DNA of 64,000 nt from Atopsyche davidsoni (Eukaryota > Arthropoda > Insecta > Trichoptera > Hydrobiosidae). Location: positions 5,332,001 through 5,396,000 of the forward strand of contig JAILWY010000011.1 of the NCBI GenBank assembly GCA_022113835.1. The letters run 5' to 3'. Made by a program: the position numbers and the translations under genes. This document shows positions 25,001 to 38,449 of the stretch, piece after piece; the first letter of the stretch is position 1, and every line of letters starts with the position of its first letter. The notes beneath the pieces were generated by a model. It was not told the DNA's origin, made no database searches, and saw only the letters and a list, made by a program, of their open reading frames with translations.

Positions 25001-26540
25001 AGCGTATTTTTTTATGATAATTTTTTTTTTTTTTAGCTACAGTGGTTTTACAACATATATAAGGATTGCATAATGATAAAAATTCGATAATGAATTAATA
25101 GATAAGTTTGTAGTGATAAATCATAATACATTTTTGTTAGTTAGAATGAATTGAATATTAATTAATTCTGTCAATATTTCTGAATGTAATCTTTGGTGAA
25201 GAATAATTCATAGTGTTTTTATTATAAAACATTTTTTCTTCTTTAAACAATGACAAATGTAATGAAGCAATTTTACTCCTTTTTAATATGCCGATATCTC
25301 ATTTATTCTCTATCACATAATCTCACCCCTTGAAGGCTTCTATGGGCGGCGCTGCCTCTTTTATTAAACAGGAAAACGTATGCAATGACACGATCTAAGG
25401 GTAGTTTGAAACGAAAATACGAGAAGGATGGTAACATCATTATACTCGTATATCTCTAGACACATAACAAATAAAATTGAGTTATTTCTCTTGCGTATGA
25501 TTTTGATATAAAATTTATTCGCAAAAACCATTTTTATGTTGTATATTATTATTGATTAATCGCTTCAGAATATAATTTTTTTTAATATTAAAACGTTTTC
25601 AAGTAATCGAATCACTGATGAAACAATGAAAAAAAAATTATATACTGAGCAGCAGTGGTTGAATTTGCTACAATAGCAGCCTAAAGAAATTTTTCAAATC
25701 CTTCCTTTATAAAAATTATTATAGCGAAAATATTTCTCCTAATTAAATTGCATACACATTGATCTTTACAATGCGGTTTTATAAAAAAAAAATATATATA
25801 TTTTTTTTGTGATTTAATCTTGCAAGATAAATATCAGTTTTTATTTTATTAATATATATTTATCACGTATATATTTTATCCGAAAAGCTTTTACGGTTGA
25901 ATAAAAATTCTTTTCATATGATAAGTACATCATATAATTTTTTATTGCAACACATTCAAAAGACCATGGGATATTTTTGTTTAGATAAGAAGTTATCCAT
26001 ACAAAAAAAAATACGTCAAACAAAGGATTTTCGTGTCTTTTTACAATAAGGAAGAATGGCTGAATTCAAATCGCCAGAACGTATACGTGAACATAAATGT
26101 TAACATAAAACATAAAACATTCGACCGCCTCCCCTCTCGCGATTCATACAAGATTTCTACCCTGTGTATCACATTCCAGTTGTGTTCTGGACATATGCTG
26201 CGTTCGTGTTGAACAGGGATGTCAAAATATTTCACAATTTTAAATAAAATCAAAAAAAATATATTAAAAACAATTATAAAAGTTTTGTATCAAAAATATA
26301 CAAACCAAGTAATTTTATTACAACTTTCAATATTGAAATTAATTTTAATTATTTTTGATCGTAATTTTTTTTTAAATATTTTAATACTTATTATTTTTAT
26401 TATAAGTGCAAATAAAAAAATGTTAAAATCTTATATTTATTTATAAATATATTTATCGTTATTTTTCGGACATTATTTATAAAATAAAAACTACACTTTT
26501 TCATCAGTGATCGTGTATTTTTTTTATCGGGATCTTCTAA
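22079..26540. other. Gene-free AT-rich DNA with islands
   Basis: Islands lie at 22690-22830, 23470-23680 and 24280-24790. The 24340-24480 part contains ggaatcaaacccaat, whose reverse complement fits a Pol III B box (GGTTTGATTCC), so an old tRNA-derived SINE is possible on the minus strand. No coding gene is seen. Confidence 0.4.
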
Positions 26541-26544
26541 ATAT

Positions 26545-26728
26545 ATTCAACATTTTTGACAGAGAGAACTTGGTGGAATTCTATTTTAATATTTTTGAAT
26601 AAAATAGAGTGATTTTCCATATTTTCGTTTTTATTAGTGACCGGTTTCGCCAACCTTTCACGTTGTCATTATCAAACAGAGCTCTGATTTGATAATGCTA
26701 ACTAGAAGTATTTTATTCAAAAATATTC
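26545..26728. repeat. Family C copy with short inverted end
   Basis: Full left module, then the hairpin block (gaccggtttcgccaaccttt to about 26686), then a short inverted repeat of the module end (tattttattcaaaaatatt). The stem has one changed base here (gttgtc), which breaks a pair. Confidence 0.75.
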
Positions 26729-27278
26729 TAAATATATATCACAATAATTTTTTTAGAATTTTTTTATGTCTTGATTTAAATAAAATAAAATATTTTAAAG
26801 ATGGTACATTTGTTTAGTGGTCGTGTTGTGGCAGCCCTGTTTATTTGTTCGTTGGCTACTTTTGTATCAGCCGTGGTCGCACGCGATGCGACAATATCGG
26901 ACGTTTTATTGCTTTATGCAACAACAAATGTGTCCAACAAATGTGCACGGCACACACAGACATTTGTGACGAACACTCGAACATTTATTTTTATAACTCG
27001 AACAAGCTCATCGCCTAAATTTTGCTGCTAAAATACAAATAAAATCAATAGACTTATTCTGAAAACCGTTATATCTGCTATTGAATAAGCGGTTAATTTT
27101 TCGGGGAACAATATAGTAAAAATATGTTTGCAAAACAATCAAAATTACCATAATATTTTTTTGTCAAAATAAATTCAATTTAATAAGAAAATTAAAACGT
27201 TTATTGATTGAAGAATTTTTTTGGTATAGTGTCTTGATAATATAAGATTTGACTCAAGGTGTCATTTATTTGTTTCAG

Positions 27279-27319
27279 GTTCTAGATTTTATGTCACAAT
27301 GGTTTTCCTTCTAACATGG
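27279..27319 (+). CDS. Possible 41-nt exon with consensus splice sites
   Basis: A tttatttgtttcag acceptor ends at 27278, and gtaagt starts at 27320. The 41 nt between are open in one frame only, encoding a short hydrophobic stretch that includes ATG at 27299 followed by V-F-L-L-T-W, with the donor in phase 0. It could be an internal micro-exon or a first coding exon. No partner exon was identified nearby and no family is recognised. Chance pairing of good splice-like sites in 64 kb of AT-rich DNA is quite possible. Confidence 0.25.
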
Positions 27320-30300
27320 GTAAGTTATTTTTTAATATTTTATATTATGATATGGTGCTGTCTAAAAATATTTTTTTTTTATTATTTAGTGATATTTCAC
27401 AATAAAGTGAGTAAATATGCCACGAAAAATATTTATCTAATTTACTCTAGTTTAAAATGTTTTAGACAGTTAAAATTTCAAGAAATTTCCCTTTATTCAA
27501 TAGAAGGTACAGTTTACTGTATTATCTAGAAGCCAATTTAATTGATATCGTTTTTTATTCAATTAGTTGATAGGCAATATCAAGATAATCGCCTGCAGGG
27601 GATTTTAACTCGTGGTCAGGGAGCCAATAACGGGCGGCTTACGGTGCAGGGGTCGCGAACATGGGGGGGCCAATCGACGCTCCATAAAACCCCATTTTAG
27701 TGGTTTTCTTATGGTCACAAAATTGGTCTTCCCTTCAGGGACGAGGAAAAAAAATGTTACAGACCAAACTATTAAAAATAAACTGTATCTCTATTTTTGC
27801 TAATTTGCATGAAAAATAATAAGCATTCCTATTCAAGTATGACCTTGAATAGACAATTATAAAATTTCAAAATATTCATACAAGCTGTGATAGTTGACCA
27901 AATTGCAGCACTTACTGTTTTACTCTGCCTAAACAATAATCTCAACCGCATATGAAATATTTGCAATAAAAAAAATAGTTATGTGTTAAGCATTCACAGG
28001 AGTGTGATTTTTCAGTTTTTTTTTGAAATATGAGCATAAAATAATTTATGTGAATAAAATAACCCTTTTTTGCTTGTCGCCGCTGTGCTCGTCGTAAGTT
28101 TTTATTTCCCTTCGATACTCACGCAAGTATCTGACAAGTCATATCAAGTTTCCATCTCGCTCGCTCGCGCCCACCGCGGGCTCTTTAGTGAGATAGCGAC
28201 AGCCCAGTGGCGGCACTTATTCCGATCGCGGGGTAGCCGGTAATAAAAAGCCCTGCGGATCAGTCTGGATTCTGAAGGCAATAGGGGAGAGCGGTCGCAG
28301 CCTCCCTCCGCCAATGCGGAAGAACGCGAAATGCAATACAACGTGCTATTGAGTAGGAACTCGTATTAGCGATGTAATCTAAAGACATGTGTCCGATATT
28401 GAAGACATTCCATGCAAGCAGATGCACTATATAGCCAACAAAATCAATTATTGTAATACACAATGATACTTACAACCTCAAATGGTTCCATATTAATTTT
28501 AGAAAATTACTTTGTTATAAATGACTTAACTTAATATTCAAAAAATCAGCATTTTATGAAATACCGGTTTATCGTGCAAAAGGTGTTATTAATAACCTAA
28601 ACGATGTAAAAAAATGTGTTAATAGGCAAATAAAAGACTATTTGCGATTAACACTGCGGCTCCGTAACTGAGCGAGAATTTGAATCGATATAAGCAAGTC
28701 TGAAAACAATATATTCTATTGCTGGATATATATTGGATGACTTAAATAATACACTCGTTCATACACGAATATTTTTATAACTATCAAAAACTACGGAAAT
28801 ATATTACATATTAATATTTTTATTTAAAACCATTTTCAAAAACAAACATTGCACATTTTATCATAGCACAACAAAATATGGGTGTACAAAAGTATAAATG
28901 GGCAATTTAGGTGTATTTTAAACCCAAGTAAAAAATACAAAGTAATATATATCAAACATGCATACTTAAGTATTCAATTCTTCACTGAAGCGGTGAACAG
29001 CGATACATCCCTTCACAAGACGTCACATTAGAGCATCATCCCTTACAAAAGTAGGTATCTGTCGAGTACCACTCCGCCCCCTGGAGCTACCCCCGTTAGT
29101 CATATTGTGTTTTGTGAATTCAATAGCAGATATCCGAACACATTTGCATTGAAATATTTCAGGCTTATTTTATTTTGACGTATTTACGATGACTTGAGGG
29201 TGGCTTTTTAGGGGAGGTTTTGATAAGTATAGTTTGATTTGTTTGTATTTTGATTTAGATTTTATTTTAAACTTATACTTGAATAAGAAAAGTACATGAT
29301 AAATTTTAAAATAATTGTTCAATCAATCTTAATCAAAGAGCATAATCAAAATATAATCTTCATTTGAACAACTTTTCACAAACCAAAAATAAACGTCATA
29401 TACAACCGCAAAAGGTTGGCAGCATTGTTAGCAACTTTTAATATTTTTGTGTTCTTTACGAAATTATAAAAATGCCTGTTGTAAATGTGTTGTTTGAGTA
29501 TTTTATAATTAAACAAGCACTTCCTTAAAAAAATATGCATTCATAAATAAAATAGAGTACATAGGTTTTAAGAAAAAGTAATTAATTTTGACATTAAAGC
29601 GATAATAGAGGATAGTTTACTATAAAAATAATTTCAATAAATATAATTTTAATGAAAACTATAGATTATTAATTTAAAAAAAAAACGCAAATATTTGTTT
29701 ATTATATGATGCCAAATATAAGTCAAATTATACAAATTTACATCAGTGGTGTTTTAACTGAGCTGATTTTAACTTTGAGCAGCTTGCTCAAATAATATAC
29801 ATTTTATATGAATAATACAATATGCATGGTCCACGAGTTATTTAAGAAATGATAGGACATCAAACAGGCTTTATTTTCTGGTACAATCAGAAAGACATTT
29901 CGAAGCGCACAATGCCGGAGCTTCCGCCTCCTCGGGCGCCGCATACAAATGGCCGCGTTTAAATTCACATTTCAAATAAATGTTTTTTAGATTTCCTCTC
30001 CCTGGCAGATATCGGCTGACGTAGTGACGTCATAAATCATCTCGAACCAGGAATCGAATCGGGATCGTAGAAAATACAGGCCTGGGTGTTTTTAGAGTTT
30101 AATAAATAATTAGGGGCGTGAAATCATTATCATGTTTAAACCGTTTACGAGATTAAAAATATGGTGTGTAATATTTACTGTAAAAAAAAAACTATGATAT
30201 TCCCATCAAACTTAAGGCAAATGTTGTGGACGTATAAATCCAGGAATTATTACTCAATATTACGTGCATATTTCCTTCAATTTGACTAGCAAAACAGTGG

Positions 30301-32132
30301 GATTAAATATTTTCTGAGAGTAAGAATAAAAGTCAAATAAAATATCGACAAAACTTTTAGAACTATAATATTTATTCATACATTTTTTTAATACAGCACT
30401 GCGTTACTATCTGTCGTCTATTAACTGGGCTTTTTTAAGTCTGGCGCACAAGCCTTTACACTTCTTCATCCCTTGAAGCGAAGGGTAGTGGCCGGGGGAT
30501 GTTTTTCACGTTGTTGACTCGCTGAGACTATTTATGGAGATGGTGGGATGTGCGCACTGCGTGGTATGAAAGACTTATGCTTCGATATGCCTGTCTTGAA
30601 TTTTTGTCATTTGTATCGTTGATATTTTAGACCGGGATATTATAATATATATTTTTTTATAGTTTAATTCAATAATATACTGTTTACTTGGTTATTTATA
30701 AAACTATTTTAAGCACACGTTTTTTTTAAATTTATATTTAAGTTATTATTACTTCAACATGATGGTATTCATATTTATTTAAAATTATATTCACTACGTT
30801 TCTAAACAATATTTTAGCCAAAAAGTGTTGAAACGTAAAATTAACACTAATACATGTCATTTAAAAATACTTATAATCAATAAAATAAACAGCCTTTGTG
30901 TTAATTATTGACGTTTCTAATGTGTCATGTTGTAATCTAAACGAGCGATAGACATGTAAGATCAGTTTCAATTTTTTGAAATGCATCTCCAATTTGAAAA
31001 AATTGAATCATCAGGACGCGATAAATTATCAATACTATTTTATTTTCATCAAAAAGTTTTGAAATTCAAAGTTCATAAATAATCTCATGAAAAATATTTT
31101 AGACAATAATTATAATTCTAGACGCATTTGAGAGATTATGAAAATGGAGTTGCACCAAATTGAATACCTCAATTGGACGTCATCCCATTACCGGCACACA
31201 AGCCGCCCTTGCTTGAAACTATACGGGGAGGTTTCAATATCTACCCTTATTACAGGAGCTGCATCATTAAAACTTCCGAGGACCCGCTGCATCCCTGATG
31301 CTGCAAACACACCCGCTACGTCGTCGTTATTATCACTCGATTTCCATTCAGTTAACTTCTGCTTGAATGCAGGCAGGGAATGCTCATTTCGCGATCTGAC
31401 AATAAGTGGATTCGCTTGTATGCGATTGTTCTAGGAACTTATTCACATTAAAACGCCAAACTCGTTTTGCAATTATCAAAGCTGACTACACACGCAGCAA
31501 CACGACATGCAACCGATATGCAATGAGCCGATAGAATCCCTTTATTTTTGGTGGTTTTTAAGGATTAAGCCTAAATAAAGAATATATTTAATAGTTATCA
31601 TTTGCATGTGTACAGTGTTTGATTCAATGCTTATAGAAAACCACATTAATAAATATACTTATGAGAGTTTTCCCATTCACTTATACGTTCATCAAAAAAA
31701 AATAACCATTAGGTTACGCAAAATTAAAAAGACAACATATTGATTGGTGTACTATTGCTCAAATATAATGTTGACAAACGTTAATATAACAATAATACTT
31801 GAACGACCTCAATTCATTATATTCTCTATTTTCAGTTTCTTATATACTTAAAATGTTAAGTTGGTATAAAAAATAATTTAACAAATTGCATAAACGCCTA
31901 TTGCATAATCTAAAATACTAGGGATTTACTTAAAAATTGTATAATTTATTTCTTTGCCAGTCAAAAAACTTATCTTAAATTAAAATAAAATGCGAATTTA
32001 CTCACATAGTATGAATTTAAATCACACCATGAGTGGTTTTGAAGCCTATTTGATTTTTTTTTATTTAAAAATGCAAGAGTGCTTATAACGACAATCATAA
32101 TCAAATTAATTGTTTTTTTAATATCAAAAGTT

Positions 32133-32255
32133 ATGTAAATATGCAAATAATAAAATAAACTCACTGTGAAGATATAAATAAAAAAGTTACTTATTTCATT
32201 ATATTAATGGATCTTCACCATGCAAATGCCTTGTCCCTCAACAACATCAAAAGTT
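32133..32255 (+). repeat. Family B copy, 5'-truncated
   Basis: It matches the family B body from atgcaaataat through actcactgtgaaga to ggatcttcacc and ccttgtccctcaacaacatc. It begins at the ATGC that would follow the ribozyme cleavage point. The hammerhead boxes are absent. Confidence 0.7.
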
Positions 32256-32825
32256 ACATTAACAATATAGATTTTAAATTTTTGTATGATATACTTACAA
32301 AATATTTTTTTATCGTACGTTAGGTTATATGCACATTCCCAAAGTATATGTTTTAATATGCAAAAAATTATGGCTTTTCATAAAATGTTTGTAGAGTAGA
32401 ATGGGAGGTTCTGGAAGCTTCTCTGCACTACGTATTCAAAATAAAATATAAATTGTATCCGCGAGACGAGCTTTCGTATGGCCAGTAATTATCGGAGGGC
32501 AAGTCCCGAGGGCCGCAGTGCTGCGATGCAAATTTCTATACACGTCGTTAGATAATCCTCCAATTTGTCAATCTCTAGTGGGTGCAGTGGCGGCGCGTGA
32601 AAAAATCTACATTTTTTTTTTAAATACTAACAAAATTGGTTCCTTTAATTTTTTATGCTTCCACCTTTCAAGACTACTTCAAATTTAATCATTAAATAAC
32701 ATAATAAAATAAATTAATTTTTTTGAAATTTAATAAAAATAAGTCCCAAATTAAAATATTCAATAATATTTTAATAAAAAAATATTTTTTTTATACAAAA
32801 ATAAGCTATGTTTTTTTTTGAATAT

Positions 32826-32970
32826 GATTTTTGTGAAGACCGTCTCACAGGATGTACGATTTTGCCTATACAGGTTTGATTGATTGATATAGATTTAGTA
32901 CATTTTTTTTAAATATTGAAAATTGATTAAAGAAACTCATAGAAAAATATCATCATGATTTTTGTGGGAT
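32826..32970 (+). repeat. Repeat with gtgaagaccgtctcacagga module joined to family A 3' block
   Basis: The module gtgaagaccgtctcacagga through tttgcctatacagg recurs at 57200-57250. Here it is followed by tattgaaaattgattaaagaaactc, part of the family A body. Confidence 0.7.
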
Positions 32971-32975
32971 AAAAT

Positions 32976-33233
32976 ATTTAATTGGCATAATAAGTACGTT
33001 AGTTCACTTATAGGATATGATTGTTAAAAATTCTCGCTAAGTACCAGTGACTTGTTGGTGGTATAATTGGGAATGCACCGGCCATGCAAGTATATGCATG
33101 CATATTAAGTACATTTTTGAACCCACATCTCCAAGCTTACATGGCTGGTGCATTACCAATTATACCAACGAATCACAAATATTTAATTGGCATAATAAGT
33201 ACGTTGTTTCATTTATAGGATATGATTGTTATG
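32976..33233. repeat. tRNA-like fold-back flanked by 52-bp direct repeats
   Basis: Direct repeats 32976-33030 and 33181-33233 begin atttaattggcataataagt. Between them, 33054-33090 and 33136-33169 are inverted copies of a tRNA-like head. On the minus strand the right copy has an A box TGGTATAATTGG that fits TRGYNNARNNGG fully and an interrupted B box (gtgggttcaaa). This is a subfamily of family A with the best-preserved A box in the window. Confidence 0.75.
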
Positions 33234-36200
33234 ATCATTATTCGAATGAATGAATTTATATTTTTAAATAATGATATACAACTATAATACATCACATCAA
33301 AACCTTGAAATCATCATTATAATTGTGGTGATACAAATTTGAAAAAATAGTTTTTTTTTATAAATAATTTAAATATATATATATTTTTTAAATAAAAATT
33401 TCTTCACGAGACGCCGGTGCAAAGTCATACAGCCCGGACAGCCCGAGTCACGGTTCAGATGCTCTCTAGTGCTTTGCGATACATGCCCAAGAAAAATGAG
33501 CCGCGACATGATCTGAATTCACGAAAGACCCTCGGCTGCGGGTCCGTTCTTACCCCAAGCTGGGGGTACTGGATGCTGCCAGGATAACCTGGGGCTAGGG
33601 GTGATGTCGGACTATGAATGTGTAGCAGGAAAATATTTACGAGGTATTCACGAAAGGGTGGACGCGACATTAATCTCAACTTTGTAAAATTTCAACATGA
33701 AATCTATTTTAGAATAAACGAATATGTGATAAATGAATATGAATAATTTTTTTTAATTATATATATAAATTTATTTTAAAGTCATCGATTCGCGTTTTAA
33801 ACGACAGTAAAAGTGCTTTTGTGATATTGCAACCCGATGCTTTTACCGATTGGGCTACAGTGCCACCGTGTCTAAGCGAGAATTTTAATCGTTTTTGCAA
33901 TTCGAGAGGTCATGATTCGATTTTTGGCTCAGTGATGAATTTTTCATTTGATAAATGTGTACTTGGATTAAACATCTTAATAAACAACGAATTTAATGGA
34001 TTTTCCGAAGCATACCATTAAAAAATATTTTAAAATCAATACAACTAACTTTTACGATTTATTAAATAAATTCGTTTTTAAGTTTTTACTTCAATAGGTT
34101 GATATTGTATAAATTTTGTCTGGAGGTTATCAAATTATATAAAAAACAAGATAAATCGTCTATTTTTAAAATACATGTGAGATTTTTTACAGACGTGGAG
34201 GTGTGGGATAAAATTTAACCTGTTTTTCAATTAAGCTTTTATTCATCATTTTACATACAATTCGATTTATCTAAAACAGAAAATATTCACATATATATTT
34301 TATTTATTTTGAATGTGAATTTATGTTTAAGAATTAAATAATAAACCTAGTTTTTATTTTATTAAGTGGATCTTATCATAAGCACACATTGTAAATTTTA
34401 TGATAATTTGAAAATGCGGTGTTGATGCTGCCAATAAAAAAATATAATTAAAATATATCAATTTATATTTCATAAAAATTATTCCTCAATATTCACATTC
34501 ACCTAATAAAAAGCCAGGCCATCCTCGTGTTAGCTTTCTGAATAAGACAGCGCACTCGAGAAAATCCAACGCTTCAAGTAGAAGAGAATAACCTATTCAG
34601 AATGACGATTCCTCGAGTATTTTTATTCACGACCTAACGATGTCTCTTTTCGAGCATCGATTTGTCCTTTTTTCTTTCGATGCTCATTAGATCGTGTCTG
34701 CGGGCCTCCCAGATCGAATGCAAAATTATTCCGAGGGCCCTCAAGCCGAGGGGCCTCGAGCTTCCGCCCCCGGCGAGCTACGGGAGTCTTCGGTCATTTT
34801 GTTGCTTTGCATGATTGGACACTCTTATCTTTTTTATTTTTGAGGCTTTTATGTTACTGTAGCCTACTGCCTTCAAAATGATATTCTACAAGTGGATATA
34901 AAAAAAAAAAAATTAATATATATTCACATTATCCACTATTTAACGAGGTCCATACATCTACGATACCATGAAAGGCAAATCAATTCCATTATAAAATACA
35001 AAACCAAAGTAAGTTTTATAGCCAACAAAACATATATTTTATTTTATATTTGTAATCTTATGATATTTTTTAAAGCTCAAAACTAATATTTTGGTTGAAA
35101 AGAATTCGTATAACTATGCAATAAATCTACATATTACATTTATCCAAACCAGAAAAAAAAAACTACCCTCCGCGCAGATATGAAATCACCTGCATATTCT
35201 CGAATAAAAATAAACCCTTAAACAAGTGAACAAATTCCTAAAACAAAGAGACATTTCCAATAAACCAACCGCTCTGGACTATTCTACTATCTCACCCCAT
35301 AAATCTGAAATGGAATATCCACCCCTTGACTTGTGTAAGAACTGCGATCTTCAAACTCAGGGGTCGTGAATTGACACTGGAAGTGGATTGGAAGATTGAC
35401 GGTGTACGGGGAACTTAAAAACCATCCAAAGATCTTTAATGTTTCTTTACAAAAAAATTGTTACATCTTGAAATATTCACGTAAAAATCATTAAAATTAT
35501 TTTTAATAAAATTGTGTTAAACGATATACATTTTCGATAAAAATTATGAATTCATTTAAACCTTTCTAACTTTGAGGTTTGAGTTTATACTTTATAAATA
35601 ATTTCTGCTTACGTGTTTAATTAAAATTATTACACATAGTTGAATAACCTCTTAAATCAAAAACAATATTAATACTTAGTTTATTTATCCATAATGATTT
35701 TTTTCGCTATGGCTTAAAAAAATGTTTATTGTAACCTTTTAATTCTGAAAAACCGACATTTGGCACACCCAAGAGTCACAACACCCCCGTCCTTAGTCTA
35801 CTATAAGGGATAGTTATTTGGATAGGGGTCAGTAAGGAATGCTAGTCATTTATCTATTGGATTCAGGCCCCGCATAACTGATTTAAGACTATTTGTTAGC
35901 TTGCAGGGCAGAAGCCACCGATATAAATCGCGTTTTTGAAATTTCATTGTCTTGAAACAATAAAAAAACGCTGTCTAATAATTATTTTTTTCAGTTATTT
36001 TTTACTTTGAATCAATGATTGTTAAGATGGTTAAAAATTCGTTTTTATTTTACCTGGGTCACTTTTCTTTTTTAAAATACTTAATCAACTTTATTCAATA
36101 GTATGTACTTGCAAACGAAATATCAATAGACTTATTTCTTGTTGGAAACCACATTCGAGATATATCATCAATCCCCATTACATTACAAAAACCATTAAGA

Positions 36201-37244
36201 TAAGTTTTTGTTTATTTAATAATAATAGCTTTAGATGTTAAAATCAACACAGCGTATAAATGTTCCCCAGAAAACATAAATTAGTATTAAGAATTTTTGT
36301 AAATACAAAAAAATTATAATAGAGGGTCTTCTTTAGTTTTTTTTATTATTTAGAATCAAATTCGTCATTTTTTTTCACAAGTGAATAGATTAAATAAAAA
36401 CAAAAAACATATACTAGTTATATTTATTACTATGCAACTGTGGTGTTATATTCAATTATTATTTGATTAATATACGTTTTACCCAAAGAAGTCAATTTTG
36501 TTTACAACGAACAAACCGTGAAACGGAGAAAAAATATCCCACGCCTAATAATATTAGCTAAGAAAAATTGTACAAAATTTTTTCGTTGTTTCAAGTGTCA
36601 ATCCAAAAGGTTAACTTATTGTTTGCATATTTTTTTATTCTTCAATTTGCGAAAATTGTATAAGAAATATATCCGAACCTCTCTTCTTGATACACCAAGT
36701 CCAGAAGCGATGTACGAAAATCCAAAAAAACATTAAGCGTATTATTCAAACGCAGAGCAGTCCAAACAATTGAATCCAAAATCGCTCCATCATCCCGGAA
36801 CTTCGGCGTGAACTGAAAAAACCCGCAAAAAACCCGGGACGGCGATGGTTACAAATAACGAATCGGGAAATGAAAAGAAACGAAAATTGGATCATTATTC
36901 AAGATAACTCTGTGCCTTTTACTTCCCTTTGGCGACCACATCCTGTCAAGGGCAGACCAGCTATCGACCGGGAGATTTATTCCTGCAAAAAACCACCCTC
37001 AACTCCCTCCCCCCCGAAAATATTAAATCATTTATACATAATGTGTTGGCATTGTTTGGCTGCGGGGTAAACAAAGAAACCCTTAAAGAACTGCCGGATG
37101 GAGTGATTTAAGTTCGATTGAATACGTTTTGTTTGCCTTTTGTTACTGTAGCGTAGGGGTTGGTTTTTAATGTTCATTTTGCTGCTTTAAATATGTTTAA
37201 GATTTTTAATAAATGAATTATAATAATTCTAACTATTTTTTAAG
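33234..37244. other. Gene-free DNA with islands
   Basis: Islands lie at 33400-33670, 34500-34810, 35740-35930 and 36770-37130. On the minus strand at about 33840-33880, tagcccaatcgg fits a tRNA A box, suggesting a tRNA-derived relic. CACGAGACGCC recurs at 33405-33415. A 74-codon minus frame in the first island (33455-33679) is unrecognised. Confidence 0.4.
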
Positions 37245-37830
37245 TACCTTGTCCTTCTTCTTCTGATGCCTCTCCTCATAGAGGATTGGTGACAACTTCA
37301 TCCACCATAACTCTATCCTGGGCCAGTCTCACGAATTTGGTCGCACTTCCAATCTCCAGCCACTGACGCAAATTTCACATCCACGTAAACTTCCTCCTTT
37401 CAATGCCCCGTTTTTTAAAGATTTTTCCTTGAACAATTAGATGGAGAATGCTATACTTATTGTTACGAAAAATCTGGCCGAAATAGGAGACCTTCAACTT
37501 TTTTACCAACTTCAGGGGTTCCCTTTTCATTTGTGACGCGATCAACCCATGGTATCTTAATGATTCTTCTATACAGCAACATTTCAACCGCCTCGATTCT
37601 TCGCATAGTAGCTGTCTTGAGTGTCCAAGCTTTGACTCCATAAAAGAGAACTGAGACGATATAACACTCCAGCGAGATTTCGGTGTTATATCTCTTGAGC
37701 ATAGTACTTTCCTCGTGTTGTCTAAAGTACTGCGATCTGTCTCAATCTTCACTTTAATTTCCTGGTCAGGAGCCAGTTCTCATTCAACCAGCTGCCCAAA
37801 TACCTTAATCTTAGTATCTTGACCATAATC
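37245..37830 (-). mobile_element. LINE 3' end: reverse-transcriptase C-terminal relic
   Basis: Two minus-strand frames (37375-37752 and 37463-37702) overlap in different phases and together carry the C-terminal part of an insect non-LTR reverse transcriptase: L-F-Y-G-V-K-A-W-T-L, then R-R-I-E-A, then I-P-W-V-D-R-V-T-N-E, then a Lys/Arg-rich end with I-V-Q-G-K. The shift between frames, internal stops and the missing 5' half show a dead, 5'-truncated insertion. The same relic exists at 3835-4375. The mariner relic begins 14 bp further on. Confidence 0.85.
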
Positions 37831-37843
37831 ATAAATATGTATA

Positions 37844-38371
37844 AAAGGTGTCCAAAGAGAGTATCAGGTATTTATTAGTTCAGTAAAAAGAAAACTACTA
37901 GTAATCAAGTATTTTTTTTATTGTTGATTATAAGAATACAAAATGAAAAATTATTTCAAAAAGATGATATTATCCAAATGGTGACCGTTACGCGCTGCTG
38001 GCACTCTTCTAATCTGGAACGAAGATTTCTGATAACACGCTGACACATAGCCCTCGATATTGCTGCCATTTCTGACCTGATGTTTTGTTTCATAAACCCT
38101 ACTTTTAAGGTATCTCCATACGATATAGTCAAGAGGGCTAAGGTCGGGGCTTCTGGGAGGCCAGTCGATGTTACCTCTACGTGAAATGACCTTATTAGGG
38201 AATAATTTGTTAACAGCTTCAATTGATTGATTGGATGTATGGCAAGTATTGGAACCACGTTCTTGAGTCAAAACCTTGAAACTTCTGCAACTCTGGGCCC
38301 AAAAACTTTCGCAGCACATCGCAATAACGGTCACTATTCACTTTCACCCGATACTCTATTTGGACACCCTG
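37844..38371 (-). mobile_element. Tc1/mariner-type transposon relic, TA-flanked, internally deleted
   Basis: A 528-bp element flanked by TA (37842-37843 and 38372-38373). Its ends share the inverted sequence ggtgtccaaa-gagtatc (about 21 of 24 positions). The minus-strand frame 37951-38334 contains W-P-P-R-S-P-D-L-S-P-L-D-Y, the catalytic-Asp region of mariner-type DDE/D transposases. The upstream part is in another phase and the N-terminal DNA-binding half is missing, so it cannot encode an active enzyme. Confidence 0.88.
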
Positions 38372-38394
38372 TATATATATATATATATATATAT
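38372..38394. repeat. (TA)n microsatellite
   Basis: About eleven TA units directly abut the mariner relic end and may have grown from its TA target duplication. Confidence 0.85.
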
Positions 38395-38449
38395 AATATA
38401 TTTGTTCATTAGCTGATTTTTTTCTCAATTAAAAAAGCATACACCCCAC

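Larger units (their letters stand above)
26736..32825. other. Gene-free DNA with islands and one possible micro-exon
   Basis: A 76-codon ATG frame at 26801-27031 has a signal-peptide-like start but no recognised domain. A possible 41-nt exon lies at 27279-27319. Islands lie at 27590-27700, 28060-28330, 29030-29100, 29920-30070, 30380-30580, 31140-31520 and 32450-32600. Nothing else is identifiable. Confidence 0.4.
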
